A stretch of 64,000 bases of DNA from JAKAAZ01 sp963817855 (lineage in GTDB: Bacteria > Acidobacteriota > Terriglobia > Terriglobales > Acidobacteriaceae): positions 620,001 through 684,000 of the forward strand of contig CAWFQA010000002.1 in assembly GCA_963817855.1 (NCBI GenBank), in the 5' to 3' direction. The position numbers and the translations under genes are program-made. This document shows, in pieces, positions 42,859-52,601 of this stretch. Position 1 is the first letter of the stretch; each line of letters opens with the position of its first letter. The notes beneath the pieces were generated by a model that made no database searches, was not told where the DNA came from, and saw only the letters and a program-made list of their open reading frames with translations.

Positions 42859-44223
42859 CTAGTCAACTTCACAAACCAGGCATTTCAAATACCGAGTTTC
42901 AGCGATGGTCAGGATGGCCGGATGATCGAGTGGTGCTCCTCGAATTTCCAGCAGCCGCACCCGCTTGCCCGCATCGCTCGCGGCTTCCGCGACCGCCGCT
43001 TGAAATTCCATCAGCGGTACATGATGCGAGCACGAGCACGTCACCAACCTCCCTCCAGACCGCAGCATTTTCAACGCTCGCAAATTCATCTCCTTGTAGC
43101 CCCGCAATGCACCTTCCACCGCCCGTTTTGACTTCGCAAACGTCGGTGGATCCAGCACGATTGTGTCGAACTCCTCGCCGGCATCGCTCCAGTCCCGCAG
43201 GAGATCGAAAGCGTTGGCCTCAATCCATTCCACGCCGCTTCCCTGTCCAACCAGTTGATCCCGGTTTAGATTCAGATTTTTCTCCGCCACTTCTAACGCA
43301 GCCCGGGATGCATCCACACCCGTCACCTGCGAACAGCGACGTGCTATGTGCAGCGCGAACCCGCCCTGATACGTGCAAACGTCCAGCGCTCGACCCCGCG
43401 CATAAGACTCGGCCGCCAGATAATTCTCTCGCTGGTCTAAAAATGCTCCGGTCTTTTGTCCCGCGTTTGCATCGAAATGGAAATGCAGTCCGTTCAACTC
43501 AAAAACCGTCGCCAACATCGGCTTCTCCGCATTCCGCGCGTAGAGCGGCTCCGTTGAGGGTGCCGACAATTGCTCCAACTCACGGATGCGTGCATCCGGA
43601 CGTTCCAGGATCGCCTCCGGCTGCAACATTTCACGAAAAACATCGACGACCACCGATCGCACGTCAGCAACGTGCGTCCCTTGCGTCAGCAACTGCAAAA
43701 TCACCAGTTCGCCATACCGGTCCGCCACGATCCCCGGCAATTCGTCTGCTTCCCCAAACACCAGCCTGCAGGCATTCGTGCCCGTCAGTTCCTGCAGTCC
43801 GTTCAAACGCATCTGAACAGCCCGCCGCAATCGGCGGCGCACTAACTCCAGGAAGTCGCCGCGGTCCGCGATCAACCCCCGCGTCACCATTCGCAGCGCG
43901 ATGAGTGAAGCGTCACTGTACATCGCCGTGCCCAGCGCCCCGCCGCGCTCATCAATCACGCTAACTAACGAACCCGCCGCCATCCTGTTTTGGCCCGATT
44001 CCGCAATCATCTCCTCCACGTCCGATTGGTACACCCAGGGGTGCCCCGCTCGCACCCGGGCCGCTGCCCGCCGGCTAATCCTTGCAATGGACCGCAAGAT
44101 TGCCTCCTGCATTGATCCGGCCTTACTCACGAATTCCGCCCCACCACCCGCGCCTGTCTTGGAGCGCTTCGGTTCCCCTCTCGCCTGAAATGCAGTGTTC
44201 CTTCGACCCGCCTTAGACGGCAT
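42859..44223 (-). CDS. Class I rRNA large-subunit methyltransferase (RlmI-like)
   Basis: 454 residues from the ATG at 44223 with GAGAGGGAAC upstream. After a basic, low-complexity N-terminus come a PUA-like domain (ARVRAGHPWVYQSDVEEMIA), a middle domain (EADELPGIVADRYGELVILQ), and a SAM methyltransferase domain with motif I ALDVCTYQGGFALHIARR, VTGVDAS, and DTIVLDPPTFAKSK. The catalytic-type Cys lies in RLVTCSCSHHV. E. coli RlmI makes m5C1962 in 23S rRNA. It is convergent with the oxidoreductase and divergent from rel. Confidence 0.9.
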   Translation of the reverse strand: MPSKAGRRNTAFQARGEPKRSKTGAGGGAEFVSKAGSMQEAILRSIARISRRAAARVRAGHPWVYQSDVEEMIAESGQNRMAAGSLVSVIDERGGALGTAMYSDASLIALRMVTRGLIADRGDFLELVRRRLRRAVQMRLNGLQELTGTNACRLVFGEADELPGIVADRYGELVILQLLTQGTHVADVRSVVVDVFREMLQPEAILERPDARIRELEQLSAPSTEPLYARNAEKPMLATVFELNGLHFHFDANAGQKTGAFLDQRENYLAAESYARGRALDVCTYQGGFALHIARRCSQVTGVDASRAALEVAEKNLNLNRDQLVGQGSGVEWIEANAFDLLRDWSDAGEEFDTIVLDPPTFAKSKRAVEGALRGYKEMNLRALKMLRSGGRLVTCSCSHHVPLMEFQAAVAEAASDAGKRVRLLEIRGAPLDHPAILTIAETRYLKCLVCEVD

Positions 44224-44341
44224 AGTTCCCTCTCGTCTTTCCCGTGCCTGAGTGGTCATCTTCGCACACTCTGGCGGACTCCATCGCGATGGCCGGCCAC
44301 TTCATGTGCCGGAATTCCGCTCACATAACATAAAATCAATT

Positions 44342-46582
44342 ATGGTCACCGCGCACACCGCTGCGGCATCCCCAGATGCCGACAAGCAACAACTCGCCGA
44401 AACCTTCGAGTTGTTGCTTAGAACCGTGCGCCAAAACCGTCCAAGCGACGACATAGCCATCATTCAACAGGCATACGAGTTTTGCCTGAAGCACCACGCC
44501 GGCCAGAGACGTGCGTCTGGCGATCCCTTCGCTTTGCATCCACTCGAAGTGGCTAGAGTATTGGCCGAAATGAAGCTGGATTCCACCGCGATTGCCGCCG
44601 GTCTGCTCCATGATGCAGTCGAAGATACCCCCGTGACCAGCCGCGAAATTGCTGAAGCCTTTGGCGAACAGGTGGCCCATATCGTCGATGGCGTCACCAA
44701 AATCGACAAGATTCAATTCGCCAATCGCGAGGATCGCCAGGCAGAAAACGTCCGGAAAATGCTCCTAGCCATGGTCTCCGATGTTCGCGTGGTGCTCATC
44801 AAACTTGCCGATCGCCTCCACAATATGCGCACGCTGGAACATCTGCAGCCGGAACGCCAGCAAGCTATCGCTCGGGAGACTCTCGACATCTACGCACCCC
44901 TCGCTCACCGTCTCGGCATGGGCAAACTTCGCAGTGAACTTGAGGATCTGTCATTTCGCTATGTCGATCCCGTCGGCCATGACCAGATCAGTTCCGCTGT
45001 TGAAGCAAACCGCCAGCAAGGAGAACAGTTTCTCCGCAATATCGATGCCATCCTGCACGAGCGCCTTGTCGAACATAACATCACCGCCCGTGTCGACTGG
45101 CGCATCAAACGCCTATACTCCATCTATCAAAAACTGCAAAGGCAGCGCATCACCGTCGATCAGGTATACGATCTCCTGGCGGTTCGCGTCATCACCCAGA
45201 GCGTGCAGGATTGCTATGCCGTCTTCGGTTTGATTCATAGCATTTGGCGCCCCGTTCCCGGTCGTATCAAGGATTTCATTGCCATGCCGCGACCCAATCT
45301 CTACCAGTCGCTGCACACCACCGTGATGGCGGAGGGCGGCCATCAGTTTGAAGTCCAGATTCGCACGGAAGAAATGCATCGCGTTGCGGAAGAAGGCATT
45401 GCTGCGCATTGGAAATACAAGGCCGGGGGGTCACCGGTCAATGCGAAAGACGAGCAACGCCTCGCCTGGGTTCGTCAAATTGTCGAGTGGCAGCGCGACA
45501 TGACCGATCCGAATGAATTCCTTTCGACTCTCAAGATCGATCTGTATCCGGAAGAGGTCTATACCTTCACTCCCAAGGGCAAGGTTGTCGTCCTCCCGAA
45601 GGAAGCGACTCCCATCGACTTCGCCTACTCAATCCATACGGAGGTGGGAAACACTTGCACCGGCGCGAAAGTCAATGGGCGAATGGTCCCCCTCCGATCG
45701 CGCCTGCGCAACGGCGATATCGTCGAAATTCTCACCCAGAACGGCCACACTCCCAGCCGCGATTGGCTTACTTTTGCCAAGAGTTCGCGCGCTCGCAACA
45801 AAATCAAACACTGGCTAAACGAGCACCAGCGCGAACGTGCCATTGAAATTGGTCGCAAACTGCTCGACCGCGAAGCTCGCAAATACAAAATTTCGATGGC
45901 CCAACTCACCGATGCCGACCACGCCAAGGCAGCCGCGGATTACGGCCTGGCAAACTCCATTGATTTGCTGGCTGGCATCGGATTTGGAAAATTTTCTGCC
46001 CGTCAGGCGCTGAATCGCCTGGTGCCCGGAGCAACAACTACGCAGCAACCGGAAGTGGAGCCCACTTCTGGTATGTCGGACGCCGTGAAACGCGTTTTCT
46101 TCGGCAAGGGCTCGGACTCGCTCACCGTGGAAGGGCAGAACGACCTGCTGGTCTATCGCGCCCGATGTTGCAACCCGATTCGCGGCGAAGAAATTGTCGG
46201 TTACGTCACTCGAGGCAAAGGCGTCGCTGTTCACGCGCGCAGTTGCCCCAATGTGCAAAACCTCCTATATGAGTCGGATCGAAGAATTGCGGTTGAATGG
46301 GCGAATATGAAGGATCAGGAAGGTACTCCGCAGCGCGCGACTTATCCGGTCAAGATGATTGTCTATTGCGACGACCGTGCCGGCATGCTGCGTGAAATGA
46401 CCGCCGTCATTTCAGACGACGGAACCAATATCCGAGCGGTTGAAACCAAGGCCGGCACGGAAGCAGAAGCTATCGTCGAATTCGTAGTCGACGCCTACGA
46501 CGTAGGTCACTTGATCCGGCTCATGAATGGGCTTCGACGTCTACCCGGCGTTCGCGACGTCCAGCGCCTGCAAAAACTCTAG
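44342..46582 (+). CDS. rel: Bifunctional (p)ppGpp synthetase/hydrolase (Rel/SpoT)
   Basis: 746 residues. The HD hydrolase site is intact (HHAGQRRASGDPFALHPLEV, LLHDAVEDT with His90-Asp91, VVLIKLADRLHNMRTL). The synthetase domain has GRIKDFIAMPRPNLYQSLHT and EVQIRTEEMH. A TGS domain (YTFTPKGKVVVLPKEATPID) and a zinc-finger-like segment (RARCCNPIRGEEIVGYV) follow, then a C-terminal ACT domain (VKMIVYCDDRAGMLREMTAV). This is the long stringent-response enzyme. The ATG at 44342 is chosen since the upstream frame lacks a site. Confidence 0.95.
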   Translation: MVTAHTAAASPDADKQQLAETFELLLRTVRQNRPSDDIAIIQQAYEFCLKHHAGQRRASGDPFALHPLEVARVLAEMKLDSTAIAAGLLHDAVEDTPVTSREIAEAFGEQVAHIVDGVTKIDKIQFANREDRQAENVRKMLLAMVSDVRVVLIKLADRLHNMRTLEHLQPERQQAIARETLDIYAPLAHRLGMGKLRSELEDLSFRYVDPVGHDQISSAVEANRQQGEQFLRNIDAILHERLVEHNITARVDWRIKRLYSIYQKLQRQRITVDQVYDLLAVRVITQSVQDCYAVFGLIHSIWRPVPGRIKDFIAMPRPNLYQSLHTTVMAEGGHQFEVQIRTEEMHRVAEEGIAAHWKYKAGGSPVNAKDEQRLAWVRQIVEWQRDMTDPNEFLSTLKIDLYPEEVYTFTPKGKVVVLPKEATPIDFAYSIHTEVGNTCTGAKVNGRMVPLRSRLRNGDIVEILTQNGHTPSRDWLTFAKSSRARNKIKHWLNEHQRERAIEIGRKLLDREARKYKISMAQLTDADHAKAAADYGLANSIDLLAGIGFGKFSARQALNRLVPGATTTQQPEVEPTSGMSDAVKRVFFGKGSDSLTVEGQNDLLVYRARCCNPIRGEEIVGYVTRGKGVAVHARSCPNVQNLLYESDRRIAVEWANMKDQEGTPQRATYPVKMIVYCDDRAGMLREMTAVISDDGTNIRAVETKAGTEAEAIVEFVVDAYDVGHLIRLMNGLRRLPGVRDVQRLQKL

Positions 46583-46634
46583 ATCATCGATCGCGCTCCT
46601 CCTGCTATATCAGGCATCCATCTTCGCGAAACGC

Positions 46635-47552
46635 TTACTTCGCGATCGAAGACGCGCCTTGACTGGTCGTGACCGACGTCAGCGCGCATCCGTTCATCGT
46701 CTGTCGGAATTTGAAATAAGGATGGAAGAACAACGCGGCTCGCGCATCCCCATTACCCTCGACCAGCTCCGGCAGCCAAACGCCATCCGGATATCGTTGC
46801 TGTCGCACGTGAATCCAGAATCCCTTATGCAGACTGGCCAGCAGTCCGCCACCGATTTTTACATCGTGATCCAGGCGAGCATTCAGATCCACCAGCTCGC
46901 CCGTTCGTTCATCGACCTTGATGGTTCCCGACATGTCATGCAAAAACGTCTCTTCCACGCCCTTGGGACGCACGCTCGGATCTCCGCTTAAGTCGTAGGC
47001 TAGCGTCGAACGTCCGCCGCGGTCTACGCGGTGCCCATTCGTATAGCGCAACATGTGCAGCAATGTATCGATTTGCTTGTCGTCCTGGGCGTCTTGCTTG
47101 GCGATATATTTCGCGTCCGAATCTCTTTTGATTTCCTTTTGGATGCGCTCCATCTCCTTATTTTTCTGATCTTCGCTCAGCAGCCTGCCATTCTTACCCG
47201 TCAGCTCATCGATTTCCTGGCCGTTGACGAAAAACATGTCGTATTGGCGGATGTGACGCCTCTTCACATTGCCATTTTTATCGGTGTCGTCCTCTTCGCG
47301 GACTGTCTTGCACACGTACCGCTCCTGCTCGCTTTCAGATTCCTTCAGGTTTTTCAGCACTCGGGTCTTCAACTGGGCAGCTGAAGGCAATGGAGCATTC
47401 CAGTCGATCTTCGCCTCGTCCTGATGAGCGCTCTTCAGGTTGCGGGCCGAAGCTGAATCCTGGCCAGCCGACTGCGACCAGCCGGAAGCGCATGCACCGA
47501 CAAGCGCGGTCAGTAGGATCACCCTCGCCCACCTTTTCATCCAATCCATCAT
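46635..47552 (-). CDS. Secreted protein of unknown function (LolA-like topology)
   Basis: 305 residues from the tandem ATGs at 47552/47549 behind GGGAG. A signal peptide (WARVILLTALVGACASGWSQ) is followed by a highly charged middle (ESESEQERYVCKTVREEDDT, KEMERIQKEIKRDSDAKYIA). The C-terminal half is beta-rich (GTIKVDERTGELVDLNARLD, HKGFWIHVRQQRYPDGVWLP) and reminiscent of outer-membrane lipoprotein-sorting folds. No lipobox. Divergent from ridA with 125 bases between. Confidence 0.7.
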   Translation of the reverse strand: MMDWMKRWARVILLTALVGACASGWSQSAGQDSASARNLKSAHQDEAKIDWNAPLPSAAQLKTRVLKNLKESESEQERYVCKTVREEDDTDKNGNVKRRHIRQYDMFFVNGQEIDELTGKNGRLLSEDQKNKEMERIQKEIKRDSDAKYIAKQDAQDDKQIDTLLHMLRYTNGHRVDRGGRSTLAYDLSGDPSVRPKGVEETFLHDMSGTIKVDERTGELVDLNARLDHDVKIGGGLLASLHKGFWIHVRQQRYPDGVWLPELVEGNGDARAALFFHPYFKFRQTMNGCALTSVTTSQGASSIAK

Positions 47553-47676
47553 TTCTCCCACTCCAAGTTCGTTGGACTCCCTGATCGAAAGCTCGTCACA
47601 TGTCTTTGCAATCCATCGTTCCCTCATCCACGCGAACTCAGGAAACTTCCAATCGCACAGAGTACAATTTTTCGAT

Positions 47677-48069
47677 ATGAGCGAAGAAAAAACATCCATC
47701 CATACAGAGCAGGCGCCCGCTGCCATCGGGCCTTACTCGCAGGCGATTCGCGTCGGCAACATCCTATTCACTTCTGGACAAGTAGCGATCGATCCCGCGA
47801 CCGGGCAATTGGTCGCAGGCGGCATTGAAGATCAAACCCACCGCGTTCTGAAAAATTTACAAGCCGTTCTCGCGGCCGCAGGGCTGGATTTTTCGCGGGT
47901 CGTGAAGACCACCGTCTTCCTGAAGGAGATGGCCCACTTTGCCGCCATGAACGCGATCTATGCAGAATATCTTCAGACGCAGGACGGCCCGGCTCCAGCG
48001 CGCTCAACCGTGGAGGTCGCGCGGCTTCCAAAGGACGCGTTGGTGGAAATAGAACTGATCGCCTATTAA
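47677..48069 (+). CDS. ridA: RidA family reactive-intermediate deaminase
   Basis: 130 residues, the standard size. Hallmarks are EQAPAAIGPYSQAI at the N-terminus, LFTSGQVAIDPATGQLV, and the substrate-binding Arg in PAPARSTVEVARLP. RidA hydrolyses 2-aminoacrylate and other enamine/imine by-products of PLP enzymes, protecting those enzymes. The ATG at 47677 starts the family's N-terminal strand; an upstream in-frame start at 47440 runs through the neighbour's signal peptide region on the other strand and is discarded. A bidirectional terminator lies downstream. Confidence 0.93.
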   Translation: MSEEKTSIHTEQAPAAIGPYSQAIRVGNILFTSGQVAIDPATGQLVAGGIEDQTHRVLKNLQAVLAAAGLDFSRVVKTTVFLKEMAHFAAMNAIYAEYLQTQDGPAPARSTVEVARLPKDALVEIELIAY

Positions 48070-48177
48070 ACAGACGCGACTCCAACAGCGTCAGCGCACC
48101 AGCAGCCGCGTTCCCAAAGAAAGAGGGCAGCCTGCTAATGCAGAAAGCCGCGCACAAGAAGATCATCGCGTCAGAAA

Positions 48178-48212
48178 CAAAAAAGGCGGAGGATCTCTCC
48201 TCTGCCTTTTTT
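48178..48212. terminator. Bidirectional terminator between ridA and cspA
   Basis: Stem AAAAGGCGGAGGA / TCCTCTGCCTTTT with loop TCTC, one mismatch. A-run and T-run on both sides; it sits between two convergent genes. Confidence 0.85.
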
Positions 48213-48234
48213 GTCGATAACCTAGCGCTCGCTC

Positions 48235-48435
48235 CTACAGCGGCTGAACATCAGCTGCCTGCCAGCCCTTCGGTCCCTTCACAACGTTGAACTGCACGGC
48301 TTGGCCTTCTTGCAAACTCTTAAATCCGTTTGAATTGATCGCAGAGTAATGCACAAAAACATCTTCGCCATTCTGGCGCGAGATAAAGCCAAAGCCCTTC
48401 GCGTCGTTAAACCACTTTACTGTGCCTTGTTCCAT
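48235..48435 (-). CDS. cspA: Cold-shock-domain RNA chaperone
   Basis: 66 residues of the CspA family: TVKWFNDAKGFGFISRQNGE includes RNP1 (KGFGFI) and DVFVHYSAI is RNP2. It binds single-stranded RNA or DNA and melts structure. The product ends QAADVQPL, typical of the family. Symbol used in the generic sense; several paralogues usually exist. Confidence 0.95.
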   Translation of the reverse strand: MEQGTVKWFNDAKGFGFISRQNGEDVFVHYSAINSNGFKSLQEGQAVQFNVVKGPKGWQAADVQPL

Positions 48436-48669
48436 TTGAATCTTATTTCCTAATCGATTTGAATTACGCTGAAGGGAATCGGAGCGACTACTAGCAGAAT
48501 CTTGTGCTTTGGGGCAAAGTCTACAACTGCCCGGTTCTATTCGAACGCACGGTCAGTGTACCAGATTTTCGCCAAATGCAAGAAAAAAATGCATGTTAGC
48601 GGCGGCCTGGTCCATTACGCCGTCGCTTCGGGCACTCGTGCCGCCCAACTCTCTCAACCTTCATGCGTT

Positions 48670-50070
48670 ATGCTAGCTCACGGCATGAAATTTGAAGAGC
48701 AATCGCTCGCCTGGATTCAACTCGCTCTTCCTACTCTCGCAGAAGGCTTCTCGTCCCTCCCCTCTCTCGAGTCAGCTTCCCTCGATGACGCCGCGATGCT
48801 GGCTGTACTTCACGAAACGGCAACCCGCCTCCGCCAGAATTACCCCTATTTCCACCCCCTCTACGCCGGCCAGATGCTCAAGCCGCCCCATCCTGTCGCA
48901 CGTGCAGCCTATACGCTGGCAACCTGGATCAATCCTAACAACCACGCCCTCGATGGAGGCCGCGCCAGCTCTCAGATGGAAATCGAGGCTGTTCAGGGGC
49001 TCGCCAATATGTTCGGCTGGGCCACCCACCTCGGCCACCTCGCCAGCGGCGGTACCTTTGCCAACCTGGAGGCACTTTGGGTCGCCGGCCAGCTTCATCC
49101 CAGCAAAACCATCCTCGCCTCCGGGCAGGCACATTACACACACAGCCGCATCAGCGGCGTACTGAAACTGCCCTTTGAATCTATCCAAACAGACCAGCGG
49201 GGCCGAATTAATCTAAACGCTCTCGAATCCAGGATCCAAAACGGCGACGTCGGCACGGTCGTCGCGACTCTTGGAACTACCGCTCTCGGTGCTGTCGATC
49301 CACTGCCAGAGATCCTAGCCTTGCGAGACCGCTATGGATTTCGCATCCACGCCGATGCCGCCTACGGAGGGTATTTCACCCTGGCTAGAAACTTAGACGC
49401 AGATGCAGCAGATTCGTTTGCCGCGCTGACTGCGGTCGACTCCATCGTCGTCGATCCGCATAAACACGGACTTCAGCCCTACGGCTGTGGATGCGTCTTG
49501 TTTCGTGATCCCTCGGTCGGGCGCTTTTACAAACACGATTCCCCCTATACCTATTTCACCTCGAACGAGTTGCATCTCGGCGAAATCAGTCTTGAGTGTT
49601 CTCGCACCGGCGCTGCCGCCGTGGCCCTCTGGGCAACACAACGCGCGTTACCGTTAACCCCAGGCGGAGAATTTGCTGGGATGCTGCAATCCTGCCGCGC
49701 GGCCGCGCTCGAACTCTACCGCCGCATTCGCGCCTCCGACATGTTTGTCGCCCCAATTTCTCCGCAGCTGGATATTGTCGTCTGGGCTGTTCAGGGTGCC
49801 ACTCCAGAGGAAAGTTCTGCCCGCGCACGAGCGCTCTTTGACGCTGCTGCCCGTCGCAATCTGCACTTGGCGTTAGTGCACCTCCCTCGATCCTTTTTCC
49901 CAGAAAGTACCTGGCCTCCGACAAACGGGGCTGCTCCAAGCGCAACTTCAGTCCAATGTCTGCGTTCTGTCCTCATGAAATCCGAACATATGGCATGGAT
50001 TGATGCCATATGGGAACGACTTGAGTCCGCAGGTCAGGAAATTTTAGCTTCCCTCAACTCTGCAACCTAA
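48670..50070 (+). CDS. PLP-dependent decarboxylase (group II, aromatic-amino-acid/glutamate type)
   Basis: 466 residues counted from the ATG at 48670; an ATG at 48685 is an alternative, and no strong ribosome site decides between them. The fold-I signatures are present: HLASGGTFANLEALW, TVVATLGTTALGAVDPLP, HADAAYGGYF, and the PLP Lys (about 265) in VVDPHKHGLQPYGCG. C-terminal strands (VCLRSVLM-like) are normal. Substrate could be an aromatic amino acid, glutamate or similar. The upstream 230 bases contain no gene. Confidence 0.85.
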   Translation: MLAHGMKFEEQSLAWIQLALPTLAEGFSSLPSLESASLDDAAMLAVLHETATRLRQNYPYFHPLYAGQMLKPPHPVARAAYTLATWINPNNHALDGGRASSQMEIEAVQGLANMFGWATHLGHLASGGTFANLEALWVAGQLHPSKTILASGQAHYTHSRISGVLKLPFESIQTDQRGRINLNALESRIQNGDVGTVVATLGTTALGAVDPLPEILALRDRYGFRIHADAAYGGYFTLARNLDADAADSFAALTAVDSIVVDPHKHGLQPYGCGCVLFRDPSVGRFYKHDSPYTYFTSNELHLGEISLECSRTGAAAVALWATQRALPLTPGGEFAGMLQSCRAAALELYRRIRASDMFVAPISPQLDIVVWAVQGATPEESSARARALFDAAARRNLHLALVHLPRSFFPESTWPPTNGAAPSATSVQCLRSVLMKSEHMAWIDAIWERLESAGQEILASLNSAT

Positions 50071-50402
50071 CCAGTCGGCAAACTCCACCCGCCACAGCAC
50101 GAATCAAATACCGCATGCGTGCCTCGTCCGATATTCATTTTCTCAGGAGCGCACTGATAATATTCCATGTAGCGATCCTTGTCGGAGGCATCGCACAAGC
50201 AGAGTTTTTGCAGCAATTCGAATGCCTCGTGGGAACATGCGCTGAACCGATGCGGCTTCGACGCAATTGGTGTACGGGTCTGTCTCCCGCTGGGAGAACA
50301 AATATAAACTCTACCCCCTTGGGAAACAGAGGTTGAATGGCAATCAATGGCCAGCCGGATTTGTCGTCGGAACCATCTTTTGACGATTGGAAGCGAATTC
50401 AA
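50067..50402 (-). CDS. Possible Cys-rich small protein
   Basis: A frame with protein-like content: SHEAFELLQKLCLCDASDKD then YYQCAPEKMNIGRG and DSCCGG near the end. Five Cys suggest metal binding. The only ATG (50402) overlaps the start of the phosphorylase gene by 66 bases on the other strand, and no ribosome site is seen, so the 5' end is uncertain. It could be a genuine small gene or a shadow. Confidence 0.33.
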   Translation of the reverse strand: MNSLPIVKRWFRRQIRLAIDCHSTSVSQGGRVYICSPSGRQTRTPIASKPHRFSACSHEAFELLQKLCLCDASDKDRYMEYYQCAPEKMNIGRGTHAVFDSCCGGWSLPTG

Positions 50403-52112
50403 ATCGCTTATTTTTCAATGGAAATTGCAGTTGCTCCCAACATGCCCACCTATAGCGGTGGCCTGGGAGTCCTGGCAGGAGACACGCTCCGATCCGCCGC
50501 GGATACAGGCCTGCCCCTTGCGGCCGTCACGCTCCTGCACCGCAAGGGATATTTCCACCAGCACTTGAATTCCGAAGGTGAGCAAACCGAAGAAGACGAG
50601 CCTTGGAAGCCGGAGACGCTTCTGCAGCCGCTTGAGCCAATCGCCGCAGTTACCATTCAAGGTCGTCCAGTAATGATTCGTGCGTGGCGAAAAGACATTG
50701 TCGGCACCGATGGTCACATCGTTCCCGTGATATTCCTCGACACCGATCTTGATCCCAATGATGAGTGGGATCGTCAACTGACTGACCACCTCTACGGGGG
50801 CGACACTTTCTACCGACTGTGTCAGGAGACGGTTCTCGGCATCGGAGGAATTGAAATCCTCACGGCCTTGGGCTGCCAGCCTGACGTGTATCACATGAAC
50901 GAAGGTCATGCATCGTTGCTCACCATTGGTTTGCTGGAGCAACAGGTCGCAGATGGCCATCTGCTGGATGCGACTGAGCACGATCTCGATGCGGTGCGCT
51001 CCAAATGCGTCTTCACCACCCACACCCCGGTCCCCGCTGGCCATGATCGCTTCTCTCTCGACCAGGCGCGTCAGATTCTAGGCGAGGAACGGACCGAGGC
51101 ACTCCAGAAGTTCGGCTGTTGTCACGACGGCATGTTGAATATGACGTATGTCGCGTTGCGCTTTTCCCGCTATATCAACGGTGTCGCTATGCAACACGGC
51201 CGTGTATCGCGTGAAATGTTCCCCGAATACTCCGTCCAGGCCATCACCAACGGCGTCCATGCCGCCACCTGGATTCAACCTTCCATTCAGGCATTGCTCG
51301 ACGAGAAAGTTTCAAGCTGGCGACGCGATAATCTCTATCTCCGCTTCGCCATTGGCATCGCTCCCAACGAGATTCAGAGCCGCCACCTGGATGCCAAACG
51401 TAACCTCATCCATACCGTCCGTGAACGTGTCGGCGTTACCCTTCACGAAAACATTTTCACCATCGGGTTTGCCCGCCGCGCAGCGGCCTATAAACGCGCG
51501 GACATGCTGTTTTCGGATCCGGGCCGCCTGAATCAATTGGCCGAAGAATATGGCGGCATCCAAGTCGTCTATGCAGGCAAAGCGCATCCCCACGACCAGG
51601 TGGGGAAGGCCATCATCCATCACGTCATCGAAGCCAGCGCCAAGCTCAATTCCGACCACATCCGCATCGTCTATCTTGAAAATTATGAGTGGGACCTCGG
51701 GGCCATCCTGACCGCCGGGGCCGACCTATGGCTGAACACGCCACGCCGCCCCTATGAAGCCTCCGGCACCAGCGGCATGAAGGCCGCGATGAACGGCGTT
51801 CCCAGCCTCAGCACCCTCGATGGCTGGTGGATTGAAGGCTGCATTGAAGGCGCCACCGGCTGGGCCATCGCGGAGTCGGATGACGAAGCGCAAGAGGCAG
51901 AATCCCTCTACGAAAAACTCGAAAACGAGATTCTTCCACTCTTCTATCACTACCCCGACCGCTGGGCAGAGATCATGCGCATGGCCATGGCCATTAATGG
52001 CTCCTTCTTCAACACCCACCGCATGCTCTACCAGTACGTGACCAACGCATATTACCCGGGAGACGCCCCACTTCGTCGGAAATTCCAGCCCGAGCTTGTC
52101 TTGACTCGCTGA
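50337..52112 (+). CDS. glgP: Alpha-glucan phosphorylase (short, DUF3417-less type)
   Basis: 591 residues, the length of the shorter archaeal/bacterial glucan phosphorylases. QIAYFSMEIAVAPNMPTYSG is the opening hallmark, with GDTFYRLCQETVLGIGGIEI, YHMNEGHASLL and FTTHTPVPAGHDRF following. The PLP-binding Lys482 is in EASGTSGMKAAMNG. It phosphorolyses glycogen or maltodextrin to glucose 1-phosphate. AGAGGT lies close to the ATG at 50337. No other glycogen gene is in the window. Confidence 0.93.
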   Translation: MAINGQPDLSSEPSFDDWKRIQIAYFSMEIAVAPNMPTYSGGLGVLAGDTLRSAADTGLPLAAVTLLHRKGYFHQHLNSEGEQTEEDEPWKPETLLQPLEPIAAVTIQGRPVMIRAWRKDIVGTDGHIVPVIFLDTDLDPNDEWDRQLTDHLYGGDTFYRLCQETVLGIGGIEILTALGCQPDVYHMNEGHASLLTIGLLEQQVADGHLLDATEHDLDAVRSKCVFTTHTPVPAGHDRFSLDQARQILGEERTEALQKFGCCHDGMLNMTYVALRFSRYINGVAMQHGRVSREMFPEYSVQAITNGVHAATWIQPSIQALLDEKVSSWRRDNLYLRFAIGIAPNEIQSRHLDAKRNLIHTVRERVGVTLHENIFTIGFARRAAAYKRADMLFSDPGRLNQLAEEYGGIQVVYAGKAHPHDQVGKAIIHHVIEASAKLNSDHIRIVYLENYEWDLGAILTAGADLWLNTPRRPYEASGTSGMKAAMNGVPSLSTLDGWWIEGCIEGATGWAIAESDDEAQEAESLYEKLENEILPLFYHYPDRWAEIMRMAMAINGSFFNTHRMLYQYVTNAYYPGDAPLRRKFQPELVLTR

Positions 52113-52190
52113 GAGGCATATGCGGGTGCCACGATCTAGAAGACAGGCCAATCGCTAAAGGGTTTACTCGCGCTTCCTCCCCGACTCACG

Positions 52191-52196
52191 TATACT
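52191..52196 (+). promoter_or_regulatory. Possible -10 box of the rpmI-rplT operon
   Basis: TATACT 39 bases before the L35 start. The only -35-like hexamer (TTTACT, 22 bases upstream) is too far for a standard promoter, so this is tentative. Confidence 0.35.
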
Positions 52197-52235
52197 GATC
52201 GAAGCCGTAAAACTGTTATTTTGATTGGAATTACC

Positions 52236-52433
52236 ATGCCGAAACTAAAGACGCACAAAGGTGCGGCCAAACGCTTTAAGAAGACCGGAAGCGGTCGAGT
52301 CAAGCGCGGCCAAGCCTTCATGCGGCATATCCTTACCTCGAAGGCAACCAAGACCAAGCGGCATCTTGCCGCATCTGCAATGGTTTCGGATGCCGACCTG
52401 CCCAAGGTGCTGCGCATGATTCCGTACGCCTGA
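52236..52433 (+). CDS. rpmI: 50S ribosomal protein L35
   Basis: 65 residues, highly basic: PKLKTHKGAAKRFKKTGSGR then RGQAFMRHILTSKATKTKRH and a LPKVLRMIPYA end, all typical. The start at 52236 is the family N-terminus (MPKLKTHKG); an in-frame ATG at 52221 is not used. rplT follows after 168 bases. infC is not adjacent, unlike in many bacteria. Confidence 0.97.
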   Translation: MPKLKTHKGAAKRFKKTGSGRVKRGQAFMRHILTSKATKTKRHLAASAMVSDADLPKVLRMIPYA

Positions 52434-52601
52434 TCAACTCGCCAACGCGAGTTAGGGCCCGAAAGCGTTCGAAGCCCCCGGAACTAATCCTTCCGAGATA
52501 GATCAGAGCAAGAAGCGAGTGAAGAGGGTATCCAGTGCAGGCCTCAGGCCGGCGACTCCTCCCTCCAGCCGCATAACGAAACGCAAAAGGAGATTTCAAC
52601 C

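Noticed and set aside
42930..43904. 324-aa plus-strand frame
   Set aside because: Proline/arginine/serine-rich antisense of the rRNA methyltransferase.
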